Positions 49,645-57,896 of a DNA stretch of 64,000 nt are shown here, in pieces. Numbering within the stretch: position 1 is the first letter of the stretch; each line of letters begins with the position of its first letter. Made by a program: the position numbers and the translations under genes. Source of the DNA: Leishmania infantum JPCM5 (lineage: Eukaryota > Euglenozoa > Kinetoplastea > Trypanosomatida > Trypanosomatidae); contig NC_009396.2 of assembly GCF_000002875.2 (NCBI RefSeq), forward strand, positions 501,986 to 565,985, written 5' to 3'. The notes beneath the pieces are model-generated. The model saw only the letters and a list, made by a program, of their open reading frames with translations. It was not told the origin of the DNA and searched no databases.

Positions 49645-52560
49645 ATGCAGGCAGAGGAAGCCGGCCACGCGTCGCTGCGGATAGAAGCGTATCGGGTTGT
49701 TTCTCTGGGGGGCCCCATCCCACACAAGATCGAGTCCATCACGACATACCGCACGCTCGTGTTTGTGGGTACCAGTGACAGCAAGTTGCTTGCGTACCGC
49801 GTCGGAGCTTGTGACGGCAGCGCCGCATCGCTGACCCTACTGCAGGAAATCACGGATAGCCGGCGCCATGCCGTGCGACAGCTAACCGTCATCGGTGGGC
49901 GTCGCCTACTAGTGCTCGTCGGCGACGTCATTACTGTCTACCACATCCACGACGATGCCGCTTCCTCTGGGAGAGGGTTTCAGCTGCGAGACGTCACAAC
50001 GATAACAGGGCTGAAGGACACCGTCGCGTTTCACGTGAAGCAGCACCGGGGTGTCGTCTCCATGGCGGTGCTTCAGCGCAAGCGTGTCACCTTCTTCGAG
50101 GCGTCGCACACAAATCTCGATTTTCTGCTAAGTGCCACAGTCGTGCTGCCCGACGGGGTCAAAACTCTGAGCTGGATGGGGCGCAGCATCGTACTTGGTG
50201 GGCGCAAGGAGTACTTGCTCTGCAACCCCTCCACTGCCTCCACAGCGGCCCTCTATCCAACACCGCGATCTGGCGCGGCGCCGCTTGTGCTGCCCATGAC
50301 ACCGGTGCCGGAGGTCCTCGTCGCCAGCGACGGAGCGGGCTTGCGTGCACTCCTCTACGACGGCAGCGAGGTGCCCGGCGACTCGCGCGTGCTGTGGGCA
50401 ACGCCACCGGCGGAGATGCGCTACGAACACCCGTACGTCGTTTCTTACCATCCGTCAGCGCCGCACCAGGCCTTGCAGGTCCGTCTTCCTCTGCTCACCA
50501 CGTTGGAGGACGCCACTACCTACCCGCGGAGCTGCCTGTACCAGACCATTGACCTCCCAAAGGTGGTGAAGGTGGCGCAGTGCCACTGGATCGACTACGA
50601 CTCCGCCATGCCCTCCAAGACCGCGCCTCCCGATGTGCTTTCTCACTCCCCTATCGTCGTGGCCGACGCTGACCATCGCCTCTACTTTCTCGCGCGAACT
50701 TCAGTGACAGGCCAGGCGGAGGCCCTCGCCGCCGCAAAGCTGTTTGCCGCCGCCGATCTACTGTGCCGCCTCTGCCCGCACGAAGTGGCGCCGATGACGC
50801 TGCGACAAATTGTGATCTCCGGGGCACTGCACAAGTTCATCCGCCACCAGGACTACGTCGGCTGCTTCCACGACCTCAGCTCCGTCGAGTCCGACCCCCG
50901 CGTGGCAATCCAGCTCTTTCCAGGGTTCCTGCGCCCTGACGAAGCTACACCGAGTTGCCCCGCACTCCCTCTCGCGGCACCTGCCGCCGTCGTGGCGGCT
51001 GCGCTCCCAGCGTTGGTGGAGTACCTGCAGTCGCAGCGGGCCGCGTTGGTGCTCTTGAGCGGCTGTGAGCCCGCTGAGCCGGTGCAAGCGCAGCTCAAAG
51101 CTGTGGACAGGGCACTTGTGATGTCTTTTTGTGCCACGGAAAGGGAGGAAGCACTGCTGGAACTACTGCGTGGCGAGAATGCCTGCGACGCAGCAGACGT
51201 AGCAGCTATCCTTCGCGAGCGCCGGCAGTGGGTGGCCCTCACGTTGTTGCTGGAGGCACACGGCCAATACGAGGAAGCAGCATCGCAGCTGCGCGACCTC
51301 GCGAGCACGCGCGATGCGGAGACCGAGGCACTGCAGGCACAGAGCGGAGCGCTTAAAGAGTTGTTTCAGCGACACCCGTTCTCTGCAGCGAGGCTGGACG
51401 CCTACGCTCCACAATGCACTATACGGGAATGGCTCACGTCTCGCTCATCTGCGCATCTCCTCTCGGCCGCCGACAGCACGGCGATGTGCACGGTCGCGAC
51501 GGCAATGATGACCGCGCTGAGCTTTTTTCGGCGTCGGCCGCTGGCTCAATTTTATTCGCTGTTTGAGAAACACTCGTCCTGGGTGCTTGGCACGGTGCCG
51601 GCTGACATTGCGGTGCGCATCTTTTTCTCCGAAGCAAATGCACCTCACTACACTGCGGCGCTGCAGGTGCTCCAAACCTACACTGAGAACCCCAGCACCA
51701 CGCCGCGGCTGATGCTGGTGGTCGAGTACCTTTTCCAACTTTTCGCAGATGCGCGCGCGCATGTGACGGAGCCTGCCGTGTATGAGCGTTATTGGCGGGG
51801 GCTCGGTGAGCTACTCTTCGCCTCTCCAGTGAAAACCGTCACGAGCGTGGAAGAACGTCAGCGCCTGCGCGACCGCCTCCGCGAGTTCCTGCTCAATTCA
51901 CCGCACGTGAACCTAGAGTCCGCGGAGGCCTACTTCGATGCGGCAGACATACGGTCCGCATGTCTGCCCGAGCGGGCTGCCGTGCACCGACGCAAGGGTA
52001 GCCACCGCGCGGCCATTAGGATGTTTCTGAACGAGTCTGAACGCCTGGATGACGCGACCGCCTACGCTAGAAGCGTCTATGCTGACGGCAGCAGCGATGC
52101 CTACACAGCACTTCTCGAGGCGCTGCTGAGACCGGCTGCGGGGACTCCGCGGGTGACGGAGGCGCTCGAGGTCATGAACACGTGTGACGGCGTAGACGCT
52201 GCCGCCGTGCTGCCAATGCTGCCAGATGAAATGCCGTTTGCGCAGGTGAGCAGTTTTCTGCTGCACGCGCTACGCGCCAACACGACGGCGTACCGCGCTT
52301 CAGCCGTGTACAGTGCTATCTTGAAAGCGAGGACACTACAGGGCCAGGAGAGCCGCGTTCACCTTTCCTCACGTGCAGTCGTGCTCGAGGAAGGGATGGT
52401 GTGCCCGGTGTGCCAGCGCAGGTTGCGTCCGGATACGGTGCTCGCGGTGTATCCCGACAATGTCGTACTGCATCATGGATGCGCATGCGACGAGCACGTG
52501 TGCTCAGCAACTCTACGCGACTACCGTCACGATGCGTATGCAGCTCTCGAGGATTTGTAG
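49645..52560 (+). CDS. VPS39/Vam6 homologue (HOPS-type tethering subunit)
   Basis: A 971-residue protein. The N-terminal citron-homology beta-propeller begins IEAYRVVSLGGPIPHKIESI and TLVFVGTSDSKLLAYRV, the same pattern as VPS39 and TGFBRAP1. A middle region of alpha-solenoid repeats follows (about 350-880), with the Vps39-type AAKLFAAADLLCRLC start. The C-terminus has the zinc-binding VPS39 ending: CPVCQRRLRPDTVLAVYPDN followed by VVLHHGCAC (about 918-950), comparable to the family's 'C.vC...i....f..YP.G..vHy.C'. VPS39 is part of the HOPS complex, which tethers late endosomes, lysosomes and autophagosomes before fusion. The frame opens upstream with a GTG after an ATGTGA; 49645 is the first ATG of the protein. 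It lies next to the FAM91 gene, another vesicle-capture factor. Confidence 0.85.
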   Translation: MQAEEAGHASLRIEAYRVVSLGGPIPHKIESITTYRTLVFVGTSDSKLLAYRVGACDGSAASLTLLQEITDSRRHAVRQLTVIGGRRLLVLVGDVITVYHIHDDAASSGRGFQLRDVTTITGLKDTVAFHVKQHRGVVSMAVLQRKRVTFFEASHTNLDFLLSATVVLPDGVKTLSWMGRSIVLGGRKEYLLCNPSTASTAALYPTPRSGAAPLVLPMTPVPEVLVASDGAGLRALLYDGSEVPGDSRVLWATPPAEMRYEHPYVVSYHPSAPHQALQVRLPLLTTLEDATTYPRSCLYQTIDLPKVVKVAQCHWIDYDSAMPSKTAPPDVLSHSPIVVADADHRLYFLARTSVTGQAEALAAAKLFAAADLLCRLCPHEVAPMTLRQIVISGALHKFIRHQDYVGCFHDLSSVESDPRVAIQLFPGFLRPDEATPSCPALPLAAPAAVVAAALPALVEYLQSQRAALVLLSGCEPAEPVQAQLKAVDRALVMSFCATEREEALLELLRGENACDAADVAAILRERRQWVALTLLLEAHGQYEEAASQLRDLASTRDAETEALQAQSGALKELFQRHPFSAARLDAYAPQCTIREWLTSRSSAHLLSAADSTAMCTVATAMMTALSFFRRRPLAQFYSLFEKHSSWVLGTVPADIAVRIFFSEANAPHYTAALQVLQTYTENPSTTPRLMLVVEYLFQLFADARAHVTEPAVYERYWRGLGELLFASPVKTVTSVEERQRLRDRLREFLLNSPHVNLESAEAYFDAADIRSACLPERAAVHRRKGSHRAAIRMFLNESERLDDATAYARSVYADGSSDAYTALLEALLRPAAGTPRVTEALEVMNTCDGVDAAAVLPMLPDEMPFAQVSSFLLHALRANTTAYRASAVYSAILKARTLQGQESRVHLSSRAVVLEEGMVCPVCQRRLRPDTVLAVYPDNVVLHHGCACDEHVCSATLRDYRHDAYAALEDL

Positions 52561-53466
52561 AGAAAGCGGCAGGCCCTTTCGATGAACGTCTTAGTGAAGA
52601 GTGAGAGAGGGAGTGCAAGGACCCAGTGAGAGGCGAGAAAGGGACGCACGTGAAAGTTCTACTGTCGCCCCTCTTGTATACCGATGACTGGCCACCCGCG
52701 AAACGAGTTGGCGCGTGGCAGGAGCAAACCGGGCGGCGATGGGTGCAAAGCTGCCATGCTCCTATGGCCCTGCGAGCTGCTCCTGCCATGAGCAGCATGT
52801 CGGTTTATTGGCTGACGCGTTTCGTGTATGTGATTCTCCTTCCTCGCTCTCTGCGGCCTCCTCACCGGTGTGTTAAAGCCGAACAGGGATCGCAGCATAG
52901 GATTCCATCAGGACCGGTGCGCTGGATATCAGGGTTAGCCACGGCATGGGTTGCTTTCTCTCTTCTCCCCGTAGTGGCCACATCGACGCGAAGGAACGTG
53001 TCTTGAGAAAGTTGTTGCGTTTCCGTGCCCACTGAGGCCTCTCGCGTGGGTAGCCTGTGTGTGCGACTGAGCGCCAACTGACACAGCCGCACACAAGCAC
53101 GGGAGGAAGGGGTCTGCGTGCCTCCGTCTCCTCGCATGCCTTTCTGGGCTTCCCTCTTTCCGGTGCTCATTTTTTTTAGCTGCGCAGCTCTCTCTTTCTC
53201 TCTCCCTGATAATACATGCTGAATCCTCGGGGCGCGCCCACCTCCTCTCTCTCATGCCTGCACAGCACCAGCTCCTCGCTTCCCAGTGCTGTCCATTCGC
53301 ACCATCACGCTTGGCCTTATGGCTCCTAAGCTCTGTTGCCACCTCTCGCTCCTCCCCGCACGCGCTCATCTCCCCCTTTCCCTCTTCTTGGGCACCGCTA
53401 CTTGCTCGTTTGCACACACGCGCGCCAACAGAGGTGCGCACGTTAGCGGCGCGTCCCTTCCCTAGA
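52561..53466. other. Spacer before the alpha/beta hydrolase
   Basis: No gene. It has a T8 run (53170-53177) with AG at 53178-53179 and another AG at 53186-53187. The stretch 53254-53466 is in frame with the next gene and could be coding if translation starts at ATG 53254. Confidence 0.5.
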
Positions 53467-55329
53467 ATGGTAGTCATGGCCAGCCGTCTAGACGCCTTCG
53501 TTAAATCGATCATTTTCCCTCGCCCTAAAATTGCCACCTACGACACCTCCACCCATCCCAACAAGCTCGTGCACATCCCTCTCGTCGACCCACACCGACA
53601 TGTCGAAAACGGTGCGTTCACCTACGGCTACCTGCTGGCAAACCCCAAGGCAACTCATGTGCTCTTGTACGCCCACCCCAATGCCGTGGATATCGGCATG
53701 GCCTACAAGGAGCTCCGCTACGTGAGCAAAGAGGCGTCCATCAGCGTGCTACTGTTCGAGTACTCGGGCTATGGGCTCACCCACAGCCCCATAACAGAAG
53801 CAAGTATTCACCAAGACACGCTTTCCGCCTACCTCTTCCTGCGCCGCTACTTTGGGGTGCCATCGAACCGCGTAATTCTCTGTGGCCGCTCTCTCGGGGC
53901 CTCGCCCGCCGCATTTCTGGCTGCTTTTCTTCCACCACACCAGCGGCCATGCCTACTTATTCTCCAATGCCCCTTCACCGCGCTTAGCGAGTGCATCAAC
54001 GAGTTCTCGCAGAACGCCGTGTCGATCGCGAACTTTCTAGGGTACAACTGGTTTCGAACGATTGACATCATCACAGACGTGAGTTGCCCGGTCGTGCTTC
54101 ATCACGGCACTAACGATACCACTGTGAGGATCGATCACTCCTACACTCTGCAGCGGGCCCGCGACACCGCTGCGAAACCGTGCGTCACCTACCTGTACCG
54201 AGAGGACGGCAAAGGCCACAACAACCTCAGCTCCGCCACTTTGGTGCGGATACTTCGAGAGCGTGTCGTAACGGAGGCTCTGCTGCCGCTGCTACTGCCC
54301 CACACGAAGCTGTTCTTGGCGAACGCGCCCGTCTACGCGCGGCTTTTCTGCGACGATAGCGGAATGGGGTTCGCCACGCTGAGCGACGCCGTAGCATCCT
54401 GGTTGGCGAAGTTGTCCCTCCACATTTGCGCACCGCCGCTCGATCAGCTGTATGTCCTGCTGACCGCAAGCGTCTGCGCCTTCACGATGGAGTGCGCGCG
54501 AGCGTGGCAGATTTACTGCGCGCTCATCAGGAAGAACTTGTGTGGCGACGCGGCACACGAACGGTGCACCAAGGACGTGTTTCTTCATCGGTGCCTGGCG
54601 TGCTGGGGGAGCCCCCTCGCTGTCCACGTCGCTGTCGAGCGCGTACAGTCAACGAAAGAGGTCCGCTGCTTCGGCTTCGCCACCTGCCGGGACGCGACGC
54701 TGGACGCACCGGCTATGTACCCGGCAAAGTCCCCTGAGGCGCTGCTAACTGTGCTGGAAATCGGTGTCACGCCAGGGCTGCTGTCCTGCATGAAGCGGTG
54801 CCTCAACACCGCCCCCGACATGCTGGAAGAGCATGCGATGCCATGCTTTGTGCAGCAAGACACAGTTAGCGCGGTGCAGCTGGAGTGTGAGCGTGCTGTG
54901 GCGTTTCTGACCGAGGACGACAAGCAGCGTCTGTGTGCCTTGCTAAAGGACATGGACGCCGGCTTTAGCGACAATTTGTCCAGCAAGGCTTATGAGCGGC
55001 TGCGGCGCTCACCTTCCACGTCTCCTCAAATGAGCGCAGAGTCGTTCGAAGAGCTGAAGGAGTGGCTGCGGCCGTGGACCTCCACACGCGGAACAGACAT
55101 GCATGCACTGGCTCAGGAGGTACCGTGGGACGACTATCTGCTGCGCAGTCGGTCCGTTGCTCGGCAGCACGTGCTGCATGAGAGCATGAGCTGGGAGGAG
55201 TGCTGCCAGGCAATGGAGGAGAGCGATGTGGTTTCCAAAATCTACACTCTCTTTCAGGAAATGTCAGCACAGTACCTGCGGCCTACCTTTCACCCTCACC
55301 CCACAGCGTCCGTGGAGTCCCGTGCGTAA
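53467..55329 (+). CDS. Alpha/beta hydrolase (ABHD13/ABHD17-like) with long C-terminal extension
   Basis: A 620-residue protein. The first 270 residues are a serine-hydrolase fold: strand plus oxyanion region VLLYAHPNAVDIG (about 62-74), FEYSGYGLT (about 97-105), the nucleophile elbow GRSLGASPA (Ser142), DISCPV..HHGTNDTTV (Asp near 216) and GKGHNNL (His near 252). This resembles ABHD13/ABHD17 and fungal Bem46; ABHD17 enzymes remove palmitate from proteins, so depalmitoylation is possible but unproven. There is no Cys-rich N-terminus of the ABHD17 type. The C-terminal 350 residues are helical, with several Cys and Trp, and match nothing I know. An in-frame ATG at 53254 would add 71 spacer-like residues; 53476 is another option. 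It is the last gene before the second DIRE. Confidence 0.82.
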   Translation: MVVMASRLDAFVKSIIFPRPKIATYDTSTHPNKLVHIPLVDPHRHVENGAFTYGYLLANPKATHVLLYAHPNAVDIGMAYKELRYVSKEASISVLLFEYSGYGLTHSPITEASIHQDTLSAYLFLRRYFGVPSNRVILCGRSLGASPAAFLAAFLPPHQRPCLLILQCPFTALSECINEFSQNAVSIANFLGYNWFRTIDIITDVSCPVVLHHGTNDTTVRIDHSYTLQRARDTAAKPCVTYLYREDGKGHNNLSSATLVRILRERVVTEALLPLLLPHTKLFLANAPVYARLFCDDSGMGFATLSDAVASWLAKLSLHICAPPLDQLYVLLTASVCAFTMECARAWQIYCALIRKNLCGDAAHERCTKDVFLHRCLACWGSPLAVHVAVERVQSTKEVRCFGFATCRDATLDAPAMYPAKSPEALLTVLEIGVTPGLLSCMKRCLNTAPDMLEEHAMPCFVQQDTVSAVQLECERAVAFLTEDDKQRLCALLKDMDAGFSDNLSSKAYERLRRSPSTSPQMSAESFEELKEWLRPWTSTRGTDMHALAQEVPWDDYLLRSRSVARQHVLHESMSWEECCQAMEESDVVSKIYTLFQEMSAQYLRPTFHPHPTASVESRA

Positions 55330-56269
55330 GAGGCGGCTCGACAGCCCCGTTCTTTTTTTTTTACGTGCCATCATTAACACTGTCGCCGACCCTTGCATCT
55401 TTCGACTTGACCAGGTTAATCAACTCCCCTAGGATGGCCTGCTTCTCCAGCGCGCGGTATGTCAGGGTCCATCACCGACACTCTGCGAGGAAGCAAGGCA
55501 GCTCGCTGCCTGCTCTCCGGTACGGCAGCGGGCTTTTGGTGTCGGCGCACAGATCTGGGCTGGCGTTGCGCGGAAGTGCCTTGCAATCGCGACCTCGTTT
55601 TGGGGCCAGCTCACTACGTCTCGTGCCGACGCTTTAACAGGTGTACGCGTGCACCTGCTGTTTTTCTGCGTCCGGTGCGCTGCGGTGCTGTTAAGCATGG
55701 TCCTGGACGTGGCCTGCGCTGTCTGCAGTGACATAGCACTGAGTTGAGTGACGCCAAGCGATGCTGGCTGGCTAGCTTTCCTGACGAGTCTTCGATGGAA
55801 GCCTGTATTCCACCAGAGACTGCTTTCACCCCGACAGGCGCTTGATCTTCCGGGGTCTCAGCCTTTCGGCTCAACAAGAGGTGAGAAGCGTCTGCGGTGG
55901 CGATGAAGTCTCCCTGCTCACACAAGAGGATGTATGTGAACGTGTGGGCCATCCCTACTTTTATAAAGGGCGAGATGGCAGCAGTGGCGCTCTGCAGTTC
56001 CTGCGGTGCCGCCACGAGAGAGATACACTTAACAATCCGCTTACACATCAAAAGGTGACCGCGGCGTGCAGGAAGCTCTCTCGATCAAGTGCCAAGTAAC
56101 GTCGCACCCAGCCCTCTCGTCCTCAGGATCGACGTGCGCTCGGTCCGGCTGCTTTAGGACAGGCAAAAACGACCCAGCCGGGTGAGGGGGATGGAGGGGG
56201 AACACTCCACTCCATTGGCCCAATGAAGAACACCTGACGTGTGCAAGCGATAACGAAACCTCGACGTGG
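55330..56269. other. Spacer left of DIRE copy 2
   Basis: No gene recognised. A T-run lies at about 55352-55362. The 100 bases before the DIRE edge could be a further decayed part of the retroposon (a frame reads toward the RT block), but copy 1 has nothing similar at its left side. Composition is less GC-rich than the coding region. Confidence 0.5.
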
Positions 56270-57896
56270 CCCGGCGCACACAAGTGGTGAAACAGCGCAG
56301 CATCCACCCATCCCCCTTCGCGTCCCACTACGAGACCCGCCTCCACGCTCTTCAAGCTGCCCACGGTGCGTGACCTCGACGTGGCACTCCGTGAAATCAA
56401 CTGCGGCTCCGCCCCGGGCGTCGACGAGGGTGACGGTGAGGCCATCGACCCCCCCCCCTCCCGGTGCACGGCAGCGGGGGGAGCGCTGCTGGCAATCGCC
56501 AACCAGAGCGCCACCAACAGCCGCGTCGCTGGTGCATGGAAAGGGGAGACTCCCCTTGTACCTCATTCCCCCCTCCTAAGGCCGCACAACCCCGATGACG
56601 CTCCCGCGTCCCGCCGCCCCCGTTGCACGGAACAGCACTCTGCGCCTGTTAACCGAGCAAACAATCTAGCGAGGACTGCGCGATGATCTGCAAAACAGAC
56701 TTCCACCACAGCAGTTTGTCTAACGTCCTCAGCACTTCACCGCAGACCCTCCACCCCCCCCTCCTCCCCCCTTCCGTTGCCGCCGGACTCTCTCCTCCAC
56801 AACGCCGTCAGGCACCAGACGGGCACCGTGACTGGAGCAGCGTTTGTGGACGCTACGCGTGCGCGTGTGGCTGGGCAGATGACGGCGCTGCCATCACGGC
56901 ACCGAGGAGGCTCAGCGTAGACCTTCGCCTAACTCGCTGGACCATGAACGCGTCTTGCGATGGTGGCGCCCGTGCTGGCCTCGAGAAGGCTGCTTCCGAG
57001 GCGGCCTTCCCCTTCATCACGTGGAGTGGTGCCGCTGAGTGTGGTGCTCGGCAAGGCACACGGACTGCGCCACGCCCTCTGTGCTGATGACCGCACATTC
57101 CCGAAGCCCTCCACAGCCGACGATTTCATAGGCGCCACACTACCGTCCGCCCTCTGGAAGGCAGAGCACTGCACACGGGAGCGCTTCGTGGGTGTGTGGG
57201 CGCCCCCTCCCCCTTCCCCCCAGGAGGCAGCACACCGTGCTTGGCGCGCGACACTGCAACGAGCCGAGGATGCGGTAGTGCGAGCGGTGCGCGCGGGCGG
57301 TGCCCGGCACCGCTGGCACGGCGCATCGCATCGCAAGGCGGCGCGACGGGGTCTACACGGATGAGCCCCACAGTGCGTGTGTGCGAAGCAAGCGGCATCC
57401 CCTACGTGCGACCTGGCTGCGCGGATGGGGCGCTGACGCCGGCGGCATGACGAGGGCAGCCCGAGTGACACGGCCGAGTGCTCCAGACTCCGCACTGTGA
57501 AGGGCGCCCGCACCGTACTGTGGAATGCCGCGGCTTGAGGTGGTTTTGGGCGGAACGTGGCATGCAGGCGGTGTGCGCATGGCCTGCGAGAGCCCTGACC
57601 TGAGGCTGGCCCGCTTCCTCCCGGAGCTGATGCGGCGCCTGCACGCAGACCACCCCCTCGTGCCCGCACGACAGACGCCACGGCTGCTGCCCTCGAGCGC
57701 GACCGTGGGCGCAGCAGGCATGCGAAGGGGGAAAGGGGAAGAGCTCGGCAGACGCTGTGCCCGATCCGACGGCAGGACGCTTCGTTGTAGACGACCACGA
57801 TAAAGCCGTGGTGCCACGGAGGCCGGCGAGCTGTGGTTGTGCACGCGTCTGTTTGTTGACGTGTTCGAGGCGCAGCGGACGCGCTGGCACGGAAAA
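56270..57896 (+). mobile_element. Degenerate ingi/L1Tc-related retroposon (DIRE), copy 2
   Basis: Second copy of the element at 17217-18843, same strand, same length within a base or so. The reverse-transcriptase relic reads FKLPTVRDLDVALREINC and GSAPGVDEG, then AWKGETPLVPHSPLLRPHNP after the same frame change at the C-run. Stops and shifts downstream are those of copy 1. Single-base differences (about two dozen by eye) are denser in the first 150-200 bp than in the rest. Both edges are abrupt: left near GGCGCACACAAG, right near GGCACGGAAA. No tail or target-site duplication is visible, so the pair may have arisen by segmental copying or gene conversion rather than fresh retrotransposition. 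Confidence 0.82.
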
